Assembly (NCBI GenBank): GCA_027068415.1
Contig: JAMOTD010000009.1
Location: 285,516 to 349,515 of the forward strand
Direction of reading: 5' to 3'
DNA length: 64,000 bases
Origin: Desulfurobacteriaceae bacterium
GTDB lineage: Bacteria > Aquificota > Aquificia > Desulfurobacteriales > Desulfurobacteriaceae
The position numbers and the translations under genes were made by a program. The first letter of the stretch is position 1, and each line of letters starts with the position of its first letter. Positions 23,577-36,301 of this stretch are shown here, one piece after another. The notes under the pieces are model-generated. The model saw only the letters and a list, made by a program, of their open reading frames with translations, was not told the DNA's origin and searched no databases.

Positions 23577-24626
23577 CTATTTTACAAGCTCCCTCTCTTT
23601 CTCCTTGGTTCTCAGCATTCCGCAGGCGGCAGATATGTCCTGCCCCCTTGAATCCCTTATGAAGGCGGCAATGTTCCTGTCCCAGAGAACCTTCTGGAAC
23701 TCCTCTATTCTCTCCCTCGGAGTGGGTTTGAAGGGGGCTCCCGGGTAGGGGTTGAAGGGTATCAGGTTGACCTTTACCGGAAGTCCCTTTACCATCTTTG
23801 CAAGGCGCTTGGCGTCCTCAATTGAGTCGTTAACGCCGCTGAGCATAACGTACTCAATCATTATTCTCCTGGTGTTGTCTGCCGGGTAGCGCCTTAAAGC
23901 CGCCATTATCTCCTTTATCGGGTACTTTTTGTTTAGCGGAACGAGGTAGTCCCTCACCTCGTCGGTCGTTGCGTGGAGTGAGACCGCCAGCTTAACCTTA
24001 TTCATCTCCTTTGCCATTCTGTCTATTCCGGGAACTATCCCCACCGTTGAGATTGTTATCTTCCTCGTTGAGAGGTCAAGCATGTTCTTGTCGGTCATTA
24101 TCTCAACAGCCTTTTTGACGTTGTCAAAGTTTAAAAGGGGCTCCCCCATTCCCATAAAGACCACGTTTGAGATTCTCCTGTCCTCCCCCACGTCTCTCTG
24201 GACGGCAATGTACTGCTCAACAATTTCTGAGGGGGTCAGGTTCCTCGTAAAGCCGTCCTTTGCGGTCAGGCAGAACTTGCAACCGGCAGGGCACCCCACC
24301 TGAGTTGAGACGCAGAGCGTATTCCAGCTCTTTTCAGGAATAAAGACGCTCTCTATTCTGCTTCCGTCCTTTAGCTCAAAGAGGTACTTCCTCGTTCCGT
24401 CCGAGGACTCCTCAACTTTTACAAGCTTCAAGGGGTGGAGCTCCGCCCTTTCGGATAGAAGTCTCCTTGCCTCCTTAGAGAGGTTTGTCATTTCGTCAAA
24501 GGAGCCGACCCTCTTTTTGTAGAGCCACTGGGCTATCTGCTTTGCCCTGTAGGGCTCAAGGCCGAGCTCCTTAACAAACTCCTTTAGCTCCTGCATGTTC
24601 ATACTCTTTATGTCAACCCTCTCCAT
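23577..24626 (-). CDS. rlmN: 23S rRNA (adenine-2503)/tRNA methyltransferase RlmN
   Basis: 349 aa from the ATG at 24626, which follows GAGGAGAAGG; the frame is open further upstream but that part is out of family. Radical-SAM motif CPAGCKFC binds the 4Fe-4S cluster, and GMGEPLLNF, ISTVG and SLHATTDEVRD are diagnostic. The conserved catalytic cysteines late in the protein (DISAACGML) are present. It methylates A2503 of 23S rRNA and A37 of some tRNAs. Its start overlaps the end of a 36-aa membrane microprotein gene by 14 bases, and three tRNA genes lie close upstream. Confidence 0.97.
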   Translation of the reverse strand: MERVDIKSMNMQELKEFVKELGLEPYRAKQIAQWLYKKRVGSFDEMTNLSKEARRLLSERAELHPLKLVKVEESSDGTRKYLFELKDGSRIESVFIPEKSWNTLCVSTQVGCPAGCKFCLTAKDGFTRNLTPSEIVEQYIAVQRDVGEDRRISNVVFMGMGEPLLNFDNVKKAVEIMTDKNMLDLSTRKITISTVGIVPGIDRMAKEMNKVKLAVSLHATTDEVRDYLVPLNKKYPIKEIMAALRRYPADNTRRIMIEYVMLSGVNDSIEDAKRLAKMVKGLPVKVNLIPFNPYPGAPFKPTPRERIEEFQKVLWDRNIAAFIRDSRGQDISAACGMLRTKEKERELVK

Positions 24627-24723
24627 TCCTTCTCCTCTTAAAGGTTCTGTAAATACCGTAGGCCGTTGAGCCGAGAAAGGCAACTGTTACGAGGAGAGAG
24701 AGGGCAAGGCTCACTTCACCCAT
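24613..24723 (-). CDS. 36-aa single-span membrane microprotein
   Basis: A short frame starting ATG at 24723 and ending TGA at 24613. The product begins [18 protein letters not shown]: one hydrophobic span of about 20 residues, then a basic tail ([11 protein letters not shown]). It overlaps the stop of the Trm112-like gene by eight bases and the start of rlmN by 14, an arrangement typical of translationally coupled genes. The basic tail predicts an N-out, C-in topology. No family is recognised. Overlap on both sides argues it is translated, but the frame is short enough that chance is possible. Confidence 0.5.
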   Translation of the reverse strand: MGEVSLALSLLVTVAFLGSTAYGIYRTFKRRRNGEG

Positions 24724-24886
24724 CTATCTCCTCTGCCTCGTCAATGAGCATTACGGGGATGTCGTCAACGATTGGGTAAGCCAGTTTACACTTGTGGCAG
24801 ATTAGCTTCTGTTCCTTCTCTCTGTACTCCAAATCCCCCTTACACTTGGGGCAGGCTAAGATTTTTAGGAGCTCCTCAGGTACCAT
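24716..24886 (-). CDS. Trm112/YcaR-family zinc-ribbon-like protein
   Basis: 56 aa. The product has CPKC (12-15) and CHKC (30-33), a zinc-ribbon pair, followed by [13 protein letters not shown], the signature of the Trm112/UPF0434 family. In other organisms Trm112 activates methyltransferases for tRNA, rRNA and release factors; the E. coli relative YcaR has no fixed role. Here it lies just upstream of rlmN with the microprotein between, a context that would fit partnership with an RNA methyltransferase (inference). The ATG is at 24886. Confidence 0.85.
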   Translation of the reverse strand: MVPEELLKILACPKCKGDLEYREKEQKLICHKCKLAYPIVDDIPVMLIDEAEEIDG

Positions 24887-24905
24887 CTTAACCTCCGTAA
24901 ATCTC

Positions 24906-24934
24906 TTGACACCCTAAAACATAGAGCATATCTT
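24906..24934 (+). promoter_or_regulatory. promoter for the three-tRNA cluster
   Basis: TTGACA (24906-24911), exactly 17 bases, TATCTT (24929-24934). Start predicted near 24941, nine bases before tRNA-Ser. Confidence 0.8.
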
Positions 24935-24949
24935 TCTTAATCGCAACGC

Positions 24950-25044
24950 GGAGGGGTGGCCGAGTCTGGCTGAAGGCGGGTGACTTGAAATCACCTGAGG
25001 GCCTAACCAGCCCTCCGGGGGTTCAAATCCCTCCCCCTCCGCCA
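24950..25044 (+). tRNA. tRNA-Ser (anticodon TGA)
   Basis: Class II tRNA. Acceptor GGAGGGG pairs with CCCCTCC, the anticodon stem GGTGA/TCACC encloses CTTGAAA (anticodon TGA), there is a long variable arm, the discriminator is G and CCA is encoded. It reads UCA and related serine codons. First of three tRNA genes sharing one promoter. Confidence 0.97.
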
Positions 25045-25049
25045 CTAAC

Positions 25050-25125
<76 letters not shown>

Positions 25126-25138
25126 CTTTTTATTTTTC

Positions 25139-25234
<96 letters not shown>

Positions 25235-25280
25235 CTAAAGGCTTCATACTTGCGGGCGCCACCTTCCTCAAAAAAATTAA

Positions 25281-25304
25281 AGCCCCGCTTAAAGCGGGGC
25301 TTTT
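25281..25304 (+). terminator. rho-independent terminator of the tRNA cluster
   Basis: AGCCCCGCT (25281-25289) pairs with AGCGGGGCT (25293-25301), followed by TTTTCTGTTT. It also separates the cluster from the convergent ahcY. Confidence 0.93.
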
Positions 25305-25328
25305 CTGTTTATCCGCCTACTTGACCTT

Positions 25329-27591
<2,263 letters not shown>

Positions 27592-27595
<4 letters not shown>

Positions 27596-28134
27596 TTTCC
27601 TGCCTGCTGGTCGTAGAGCTTAATGATTGTTTCGGTAAGGTCGTACTTTGGGTCTGCTGCGATTATTCCCGCCTCTCTGGCCTCAACTATTATGGGAATT
27701 TTGTGGCTCTTCTGGTACTCCTTAATTACCTTTACCGCCTCGCTGATAATTTCAAAGGTGTACTTCTTCTCAAGGTTTGCAATCTCTATCTGGGCATCCT
27801 GCTGGTAGCGCTGGAGCTCCCTGATTTTCTGCTGGAGCTCCGTCTCCTTCTTCTCCTTTGCCTCCTTGCTCAGGGCCGGGCTTGAGAGCTCCTTCTTTAT
27901 CCTCTCAATCTCCTGCTGAAGGGCCTTTATCTTGTTCTTGGCCTTTGCAATCTTTGCCTCAAGTAAACTCTTTGCCTGTTTACCCTTCGCAGACTCGTTA
28001 ACTATTTTCTGCATGTCAACGTAGTAAACTGCAAATTGGGAGCTCTGTGCTTTTTTCGGAGCCGCCTTTACCGTACCGGCTCCGCCGAAAGTCATTAAAG
28101 TAGCTAAGATTCCCGCTGTTAATACCTTTTTCAT
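27592..28134 (-). CDS. skp: Skp/OmpH-family periplasmic chaperone
   Basis: 180 aa. A signal peptide (MKK, hydrophobic core, cleavage near VKAA) precedes a short beta segment ([20 protein letters not shown]) and a long charged coiled coil (about 60-135), then a C-terminal beta return ending in [12 protein letters not shown]. Skp trimers hold unfolded outer-membrane proteins in the periplasm and deliver them to BamA, encoded 15 bases upstream. Confidence 0.9.
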
Positions 28135-28149
28135 TTTTCAATCCTCCGT

Positions 28150-30447
28150 TTAGAAGTAGCTTCCCATTCCGAAGTGCCACTGGGAGGAGCTCTCTCCGCT
28201 CCTCCTGTCAAGCTTCCAACCTATGTCAAGCCTGATTGGACCCATAGGAGTTAAAACCCTAAGACCGAGTCCTGCCGATTTCCTCATGTCGCCTAACTTA
28301 TACTCGTCCCACCAGCCTCCGCCTACGTCAACGAAGGCTATGAGCCTGAGCATCTTCGTTACGTCGTAGCCCAGCTCAAAGTTGAAAATCAGCTCCCTGT
28401 TTGCACCTTCAGGGTCGTCGTCCTTATCTTTGGGGCCTGCCTCACCCCACCTGAATCCCCTTACTGTGGTGTCTCCTCCTACATAGAACCTGTAGTCAAT
28501 AGGGAGCCTTGAGGTATCCCCGAAGGCTTCTGCATATCCGATTTTTGCGTGGACTGAGGCAATAAAGGGGAGCTCCCAGTCTATCGGCAGGTCGTTAAAG
28601 TTGAAGTAGTAAGCATACTCTCCAACTACCTTGTAGAAGTTCTTGTCTCCTAAGAGGAAGTTCCCCGCAACCTGAGTTGTTAGTTTGAAGTAGTCTCCCT
28701 TGTGGGGAAGGAAGCGGTTATCCCTTAAGTCCCTTGAGATAAAAGCCGTTGCAAGGCCGATTGTTTCGGTCCCCTCTTCTTCCTTAACTATGTCGGGAGC
28801 GTCCTCGTCAATGTCAGTAATCTTGTCCCTCTCAAGGGCGTACCCCAAGCCTACCTTCCAGTCTTCCCAGAGGCGGCGGCTTACCATAGTTGAGAAGCCG
28901 GTCTTCTTGCTCGTGTAGGTGAAGTACTCGTACCTGTTGTTGTAGAGACCCAGCGAAAGGGTCTGAGGTTTATCAAGCCACCACTTGTGGTTGTAGGAGA
29001 TTGAGAAGTCAAAGACCCTTGAGCCTGCCTGAAGGCTGATTGATCCCGAGTCTCCCGTTCCGAAGAGGTTTCCTTTTGAGAGGCTCACCATTGCAACCAG
29101 CCTTGATACCGAGCTGTAGCCGGCTCCGATTGAGAACATTCCGGTCAGCCTCTCCTTAACGTTAACGTCAACGTCAACTTTGTTCGTTCCCTCAACTACC
29201 TTGGGCTTAACGTCAACGTTCTCAAAGTAGCCGGTGTTGAAGAGCCTCCTTATTGAGCGCTCAAGCCTTACGGTGTTAAAGATTCCCGTTTCGTAAAGGT
29301 CAAGCTCTCTCCTGATTGTCCTATCCCTCGTGGAGATATTTCCCTTTATGTTTATCAGCCTTACAAAGGCTCTCTCTCCCTCGTAGATGTGGAAGATTAC
29401 GTCGGCCGTGTGGTTTTCGGGATGAACCTTAACTTCCGGAACGGCGTTTGCGAAGATAAAGCCAAGCTCTCCGTACTTCCTGATTATTTTCCTTGCCAGC
29501 TTATCAACCGCTTCCCTGTTAAACCTCTTTCCCGGCCTTACTTTCTTGCTGAGCTTTAGGAACTCCTTCTTTGAAAAGAGCCTGTTTCCCTCAAACTCAA
29601 TCTTGCCGAACTTGTAGGGCTTGCCCTCCTTTAAAATCGGGTAGATAACCTTGTAGCACTCTTTACCCGTCTTAACTACCTGAGGCTCTCCTACTTCAAC
29701 GTCAAGGTATCCCAGCCTGTAGTAGAGCTCCTTTATCCTCTTTACGTCCTCCTCAAGGTTTGCCTGAGAAAGGGGAGCGTTAAACCTCAGTTTTAAAATT
29801 GACTTGGGCTTTGTAATTAAGGCGTCTTCTATATCCCCGGAGCTTACTTCTTTATTCCCCTTAATTTCAATTGAGCAGACGTTTGCCTTGTAGCCTTCCG
29901 AGATTACGAAGGTTGCAACTGCCCTCGTAGGTGAGACCCTCTCAATCGTGTAGTAAACCTCCGTTCCCGGATATCCCCTTTTTAAGTAGATTTCCTCAAT
30001 CTTCTGCTTTAACTGGTCAAGGTACTTGTAGTCAAGGGGTTTTTGGAGTTTCGTCTCCTCCCCCTCCTCGCTTATAAGCCCCAGTTCTTCTTTTAGTTTG
30101 CTTGTGCTTATCTCCTTATTTCCCTTAAAGACTATGTCGGTAATTACGGGCTTTTCTTTCACAAAGTACCTGAGAATTACTCCTTTCTTACCCTTTTTAA
30201 CGTCAACGGAGATGTTCTCAAAGTAGCCAAGCTTAAAGAGGATCTTTATGTCCTTTGCTACCAACTTGGGAGAAAAGGGTTTCCCCGGCTTTTCCGATAT
30301 GTAGTAGAGGATTGTATCTGTAGGAACGGCCTCGTTTCCGATTACTATCACTTTTTCAACTTTTTGACCTTTTAGCTCTTCTTGGGCGCGGGAGCTCTGA
30401 ATAATTACCCCCAAAATCAGGATTATTAAAAGAGCTATCCTCTTCAT
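28150..30447 (-). CDS. bamA: outer-membrane assembly factor BamA
   Basis: 765 aa. A signal peptide (1-21) precedes five POTRA repeats (about 27-420), each with the pattern beta-alpha-alpha-beta-beta such as IVFKGNKEISTSKLKEELGL. The C-terminal 16-strand barrel includes the VRGFRWGE motif of loop 6 and ends in WHFGMGSYF, with a terminal aromatic signature. It inserts beta-barrel proteins into the outer membrane. First gene of bamA-skp-lpxD-ahcY. Confidence 0.97.
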   Translation of the reverse strand: MKRIALLIILILGVIIQSSRAQEELKGQKVEKVIVIGNEAVPTDTILYYISEKPGKPFSPKLVAKDIKILFKLGYFENISVDVKKGKKGVILRYFVKEKPVITDIVFKGNKEISTSKLKEELGLISEEGEETKLQKPLDYKYLDQLKQKIEEIYLKRGYPGTEVYYTIERVSPTRAVATFVISEGYKANVCSIEIKGNKEVSSGDIEDALITKPKSILKLRFNAPLSQANLEEDVKRIKELYYRLGYLDVEVGEPQVVKTGKECYKVIYPILKEGKPYKFGKIEFEGNRLFSKKEFLKLSKKVRPGKRFNREAVDKLARKIIRKYGELGFIFANAVPEVKVHPENHTADVIFHIYEGERAFVRLINIKGNISTRDRTIRRELDLYETGIFNTVRLERSIRRLFNTGYFENVDVKPKVVEGTNKVDVDVNVKERLTGMFSIGAGYSSVSRLVAMVSLSKGNLFGTGDSGSISLQAGSRVFDFSISYNHKWWLDKPQTLSLGLYNNRYEYFTYTSKKTGFSTMVSRRLWEDWKVGLGYALERDKITDIDEDAPDIVKEEEGTETIGLATAFISRDLRDNRFLPHKGDYFKLTTQVAGNFLLGDKNFYKVVGEYAYYFNFNDLPIDWELPFIASVHAKIGYAEAFGDTSRLPIDYRFYVGGDTTVRGFRWGEAGPKDKDDDPEGANRELIFNFELGYDVTKMLRLIAFVDVGGGWWDEYKLGDMRKSAGLGLRVLTPMGPIRLDIGWKLDRRSGESSSQWHFGMGSYF

Positions 30448-30482
30448 ACTGCCCCCAGGCTACTTACTTGGCGGTAATAATA

Positions 30483-31631
30483 TCACAGCTTTCTCTTGGG
30501 AAGGTAAACCCTGAAACAGGTTCCCTCGTTTTCCTTGCTCTCAACCTCTACGCTTCCGCCCATCCTGTTAACGGCCAGCTTAACGATTGAGAGCCCCAGT
30601 CCCGTTCCTCCCGACTTCCTTGAGCGGGAGCGCTCAACCCTGTAGAACCTTTCAAAGATGAAAGGAATGTGGGACTTGGGAATTCCGTACCCCGTGTCGC
30701 AGACGGAGATTTCGCTCTCGCTCCTGTGCTCCCTAAACCCGATTATTACTTTCCCCCCCTCCCTGTTATACTTGATTGCGTTGTCTATCAGATTCTTTAA
30801 GACGGCGTAGAGCATTTTCCTGTCGGCGTAAACCTTTGCCCCTTCGGGAAGTTTGAGCTCTATTTTGATTCCCTTTTTGAGGATAAAGTCCGAAAGCCCT
30901 TTAAGGATTTCCCTTACAAGGGGAAGGAGTTCCACTTCCTCAAACCTTACCTTCACCTTTACGCTCTCAAGCTGAGAGAGGGTGATTAAGTCTTCTATTA
31001 ACTGCTCCATGTAGGAGACCCTCTCAAGGGCCCTGTTTATAAAACCCATAGCCCTCGTGTTCTCCTTACACTCCTCCTCCAAAGTCTCAAGGGAGAGCTT
31101 CATTGCTGCCAAAGGAGTCTTTAGCTCGTGGGAAACGTTGGCTATGAAGTCTTTTTTAAGGTTCTCGTACTTCTTCATCGGAGTAAGGTCAATGAAGAGC
31201 AGAACCTTTTCGTCCATATCCGAGCCGAAGATTATCTGAACGTAGTTATCCTTTATTTTCTTCTCCTGCCAGACCCGGTACTTTTCGTTAAAAGCCTCGT
31301 TAATCAGTGAGACTATGTCAAAGTTCTTTATCGCCTGGTAGAAAAACTTTCCCGTTGCATTTTCGTCAATGTCAAGAAGCTGTCTTGCAAAGCGGTTTGT
31401 GAAGATAATCCGCCCGTAGGGGTCCATTATTACTATCCCCTCCCTTATGAGGGAGAGGGCCCTTGAGAGGAGTTTTAGCCTGTCTTCCCTTTTCTCTTTC
31501 TTCTTTTTCCTCTCCTTCCTTAACTCTGAAAGGAGTTTCAGGGAGCGCCTCTTCTCCTTAACCGCTATAAACCCGAAGGCCACAACCAAGCTGAAAAGGA
31601 AGAGGATTAAGCCTATGTAGAGGCCTTCCAA
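30483..31631 (-). CDS. orphan sensor histidine kinase, PhoR-like
   Basis: 382 aa. One N-terminal membrane span (3-24), a basic coiled stretch (25-55), a PAS domain (about 58-150), then HisKA with phospho-acceptor His168 in NVSHELKTPLAAMK, and a HATPase with NLIDNAIKYN, DTGYGIP and GGTGLGLSIVK. The lack of a periplasmic loop suggests cytoplasmic sensing through PAS, as in PhoR. It starts with TTG at 31631 after GGAG. No response-regulator gene is adjacent, so its partner is encoded elsewhere. It lies 35 bases upstream of bamA, so envelope signalling is a guess. Confidence 0.93.
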   Translation of the reverse strand: MEGLYIGLILFLFSLVVAFGFIAVKEKRRSLKLLSELRKERKKKKEKREDRLKLLSRALSLIREGIVIMDPYGRIIFTNRFARQLLDIDENATGKFFYQAIKNFDIVSLINEAFNEKYRVWQEKKIKDNYVQIIFGSDMDEKVLLFIDLTPMKKYENLKKDFIANVSHELKTPLAAMKLSLETLEEECKENTRAMGFINRALERVSYMEQLIEDLITLSQLESVKVKVRFEEVELLPLVREILKGLSDFILKKGIKIELKLPEGAKVYADRKMLYAVLKNLIDNAIKYNREGGKVIIGFREHRSESEISVCDTGYGIPKSHIPFIFERFYRVERSRSRKSGGTGLGLSIVKLAVNRMGGSVEVESKENEGTCFRVYLPKRKL

Positions 31632-31643
31632 GGGAGCTCTCCT

Positions 31644-31672
31644 TTGAAAATCTTGTCTGGAAAGTTTATCAT
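31644..31672 (+). promoter_or_regulatory. gap promoter
   Basis: TTGAAA (31644-31649), 17-base spacer, TATCAT (31667-31672); start predicted near 31679, with GGGAGGAAG and ATG at 31699. Confidence 0.75.
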
Positions 31673-31689
31673 TAGGCCAAAAATCGTAG

Positions 31690-33257
<1,568 letters not shown>

Positions 33258-33286
<29 letters not shown>

Positions 33287-34121
33287 CTACCTCCAGACTT
33301 ACGTCAACCCACCTTGCTCCGGTTATCACCTTGCTCGTTGAGACGAAATCAATAGGGAGCTCCTTTACCCTCTCTAACTTCTCCTCGTCAACTCCTCCCG
33401 AGAGCTCCACCAGAAGCGAAGGCTTTGCCCTCTTTAACTCCTCTACTGCCCTTCCAACCTCGCCGATTTCCCAATTATCAAGCATAACTATATCAATCAT
33501 ATCAATAACGGAGAGGGCTTCCTTTAACTCCTCTTTACTTTCAACCTCAACTTCAATTTTCATCGTTATCGGAATCTGCTCTTTAACGGAGATTACCGCC
33601 TCTCTTAGCCCTCCGTAAGCCTTTATGTGGTTATCCTTCACCATCACCGCGTCAAAAAGGCCGAGCCTGTGGTTGAGGGCTCCGCCGACTTTAGTTGCGT
33701 ACTTCTCAAATACCCTCAGTCCCGGCGTAGTCTTCCTCGTATCAAGGAGCTTGACGGGGCTGCCTTTGAGGATTTCTACAAACTCCCTCGTCTTTGTTGC
33801 AACTCCGCTCAACCTCTGAAGGATATTTAGGGCGGTTCTCTCGGCCGAGAGGAGGGCGTTTCCGTCGGCCTCAACTTCACAGATTATGCCCCTTTTTACC
33901 CTCTCTCCCTCTTTAAACTTCCAGTTAAAGGCGGCGTCAGAGTCAAGGGTCTTTACCGTCTCCTCAAAGAAGGGGGCTCCGCACAGGATAAACTCCTCCT
34001 TTGCTATTAAAACTCCCTTTAACCTTCTGCCTTTAAGGGGGAGGGAGCTCCAATCTCCCGTTATTCCCAAATCCTCCTTCAGAAAGTTTACAATTAGCTC
34101 TCTGGCCGTTAAGGGGTTCAT
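33258..34121 (-). CDS. nadC: nicotinate-nucleotide pyrophosphorylase (quinolinate phosphoribosyltransferase)
   Basis: 287 aa, normal. AERTALNILQRLSGVAT, LDTRKTTPGLRVFEKYAT, GGALNHRLGLFDAVMVKDNH (substrate Arg, His, Lys) and VELSGGVDEE are diagnostic. It makes nicotinate mononucleotide from quinolinate for NAD. It diverges from pgsA across 21 bases and its end overlaps cvpA by 29 bases. Confidence 0.97.
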
Positions 34122-34142
34122 AAAACCTCCGGAGGGAAAGAG

Positions 34143-34682
34143 TTGCTGAGCATTCCGAACCTGATAACCCTTTTCAGAGTTTTCCTTATACCGGTCTTCA
34201 TTATGGCCTCTTTTTACCGGGATTTCAAGCTTGCCTTCGTAGTCTTCCTCGTTGCCGCCCTCAGCGACGCTCTTGACGGTTTCTTAGCAAGGAGGCTTAA
34301 CCAGATAACGAGGCTCGGGGTAATCCTTGACCCCCTTGCAGACAAAGCCCTCATTGACTCGGGCTTTTTCCTCCTTTCCTACTTTGACAGGGTAATTCCG
34401 GTCTGGCTTACTGTTATAGTAATCAGCCGAGACGTTCTACTCCTCTTCGGCGGCTGGCTCCTGTCTGCCTTCGGTAAACTTGACAGGATAAAGCCCAACC
34501 TCTTGGGAAAACTTACTGCATTTTTGCAGTTCCTTACCCTCTTTGTAGTCCTATTTAACTTGAACTTTAACCTCCTTCCGGGGTACAGTTTAAAGGTACT
34601 CTTCATCCTAACCGCTTTTTTCACCGTAGTCTCGGCCGTTAGCTACAGCTTCAGGGGAATAAGGGAGCTTAGCAGTGAGTAA
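34143..34682 (+). CDS. pgsA: CDP-diacylglycerol-glycerol-3-phosphate 3-phosphatidyltransferase
   Basis: 179 aa integral membrane enzyme. The CDP-alcohol phosphotransferase motif is complete: D42-D45-G46-A49-R50, G59, D63 and D67. It makes phosphatidylglycerophosphate, the precursor of phosphatidylglycerol. The start is TTG at 34143 after GGAGGGAAAGAG; no ATG fits. The next gene's GTG overlaps its last codons by eight bases. First gene of a long plus-strand cluster running to 42903. Confidence 0.93.
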   Translation: MLSIPNLITLFRVFLIPVFIMASFYRDFKLAFVVFLVAALSDALDGFLARRLNQITRLGVILDPLADKALIDSGFFLLSYFDRVIPVWLTVIVISRDVLLLFGGWLLSAFGKLDRIKPNLLGKLTAFLQFLTLFVVLFNLNFNLLPGYSLKVLFILTAFFTVVSAVSYSFRGIRELSSE

Positions 34683-35736
34683 GTACCTGACCGAGCTCTA
34701 CCTCTTCTTTACGGTTGTTCTCCTCATAGCCCTCCTCTTCTTTTTAAAGCCGGCACTTCTGCCTTTCTTTATCGCCCTTACCCTTTCTTACGTCTCATGG
34801 CCGATTTTCACCTTCTTTAAGAAGAAAACTCGGGGAAAGGAAACCCTTTCGGCCCTCTTAACCCTCTTTACCCTTTTCCTCATCTTTTTCATCGCCCTCT
34901 TTATCGTCCTTCCCACCGTGATATCTCAGGTTCAGAGCTTTATAAACTATCTTCCGGTTCTGGGTAAGAAACTTGACGCCTTCTTCTATAAATCCTTCGG
35001 CCAGCATTTCTTAAAGAAGCTCCACTTCAGCCCCGAAAACCTCCAGACAATCGTTAAGGGGGTTTACGAGCAGCTGGGGAACATTCCAATCGGGAACATA
35101 ATCTCCAAGCTCTTTTCGGGCGTCTTCTCCGTTATCTCGGTCCTGATTAACGTCGTTCTCGTTCCCTTTTTAACCTACTACTTTCTAACAAACGCCGAGA
35201 GCTTGGTAAGGCTCTACTTAGCCCTTGCTCCCGAGAGGATAAAAGGGGAGTTGAGCCAGCTACTGGGCAGGGTCCACGACGCCCTTTCAAGTTACCTTCT
35301 CGGCCAGCTTGCGGTTGCCACTTTCGTGGGCATCTACATAGCCCTCGGCCTCTACCTCGTAGGGATTAAATACGCCTTTTTAATCGGCTTTGTTGCCGGC
35401 GTCCTCAACACGATACCCTACGTAGGCTTCTTTTCCGGCTTAATCCCTTCTATGCTACTTGCAATTTTTGATAACGGAACCCTGGGGGCGGTTATCGGCG
35501 TTCTCGCCGTCTTTCTTAGCGAAGCAGGCCTTGAAAACCTCATTTACCCCCTTATAATGAGCAGAACTACCGGGGTTAACCCTCTCCTCATTCTCTTTTC
35601 AATGTTTGTGGGCGGCTACTTGGGAGGGTTTTTGGGAATCGTTATATCCGTTCCCGTTGCAGTTATCCTCGTGCCGATTTTTGAGAGTTTCCTTTCAAAG
35701 AAGGAGAGTTCCTTTGTTGGTAGGAATAACCGGTAA
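34675..35736 (+). CDS. AI-2E/PerM-family membrane transporter
   Basis: 353 aa with about eight membrane segments. The N-terminal LPFFIALTLSYVSWPIF, a central soluble loop with LDAFFYKSFGQHF, and PYVGFFSGLIPSMLLAIFDNG match the AI-2E transporter family. Proven members move autoinducer-2 or act in Na+/H+ exchange; the substrate here is unknown. GTG start overlapping pgsA; its end overlaps coaE by 23 bases. Confidence 0.87.
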   Translation: MSKYLTELYLFFTVVLLIALLFFLKPALLPFFIALTLSYVSWPIFTFFKKKTRGKETLSALLTLFTLFLIFFIALFIVLPTVISQVQSFINYLPVLGKKLDAFFYKSFGQHFLKKLHFSPENLQTIVKGVYEQLGNIPIGNIISKLFSGVFSVISVLINVVLVPFLTYYFLTNAESLVRLYLALAPERIKGELSQLLGRVHDALSSYLLGQLAVATFVGIYIALGLYLVGIKYAFLIGFVAGVLNTIPYVGFFSGLIPSMLLAIFDNGTLGAVIGVLAVFLSEAGLENLIYPLIMSRTTGVNPLLILFSMFVGGYLGGFLGIVISVPVAVILVPIFESFLSKKESSFVGRNNR

Positions 35737-36301
35737 CATAGGCTCGGGTAAGTCAACCCTCTGTAAATTCCTCTCCCTCAGGGGCTACCCCGTCTTCAGC
35801 GCCGACGACTTCGGCAAAGAGGTTTTAAAGAGGGGAGCTCCCGGCTACGTCCGGGTTGTTGAGGCCTTCGGCAGCGGCATTTTGAGAAAGGACGGTGAGA
35901 TAGACACAAAGAGGCTTGGAAGGATAGTCTTTTCAGAGACCGAGAAGTTGGAGCTCCTAACCTCAATAACCCACCCCCTCATAAAGGAGAAAATCCTTGA
36001 GGTTAAAGAGAGGTACTCGGGCTCTACTGCCTTCGTTGAGGCGGCCGTTATGGTTGAGTACGGCTGGACTTCCCTCTTTGACAGGGTTGTTCTCGTCTTT
36101 GCCTACAAGGGGCAGAGGCTTTTGAGGGCAGCAAAAAGGTTCGGCCTTAGAGAAGCTATAAGGAGAGACTCCCTTCAACTTTCCTACTCGGAAAAGTTAA
36201 AATATTGCCACTTTTTAATCTGCAACACTGCAGACCTCCTTCACCTGAAGGAGCAGGCCGACTACCTCTTGAAGGATTTGGAGGAAAGTTGCTCAGGATA
36301 G
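35714..36301 (+). CDS. coaE: dephospho-CoA kinase
   Basis: 195 aa. P-loop GNIGSGKST (7-15), FSADDFGKEVLKRG, TSITHPLIKEK and the lid LREAIRRDSLQLSYSEK match CoaE, which performs the final phosphorylation of CoA synthesis. The frame is open further upstream (to 35606), but that part is out-of-family; TTG at 35714 or 35717 is chosen because AAGGAG lies upstream. The end overlaps the ymdB-like gene by 13 bases. Confidence 0.92.
   Translation: MLVGITGNIGSGKSTLCKFLSLRGYPVFSADDFGKEVLKRGAPGYVRVVEAFGSGILRKDGEIDTKRLGRIVFSETEKLELLTSITHPLIKEKILEVKERYSGSTAFVEAAVMVEYGWTSLFDRVVLVFAYKGQRLLRAAKRFGLREAIRRDSLQLSYSEKLKYCHFLICNTADLLHLKEQADYLLKDLEESCSG

Noticed and set aside
24627-24683. N-terminal extension of RlmN
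   Set aside because: The 19 extra residues are read from the microprotein region in another frame; ATG at 24626 has GAGGAGAAGG upstream.
36205-36288. N-terminal extension of the ymdB-like protein
   Set aside because: The extra 28 residues are read from coaE in another frame; TTG at 36289 has the ribosome-binding site and family start.
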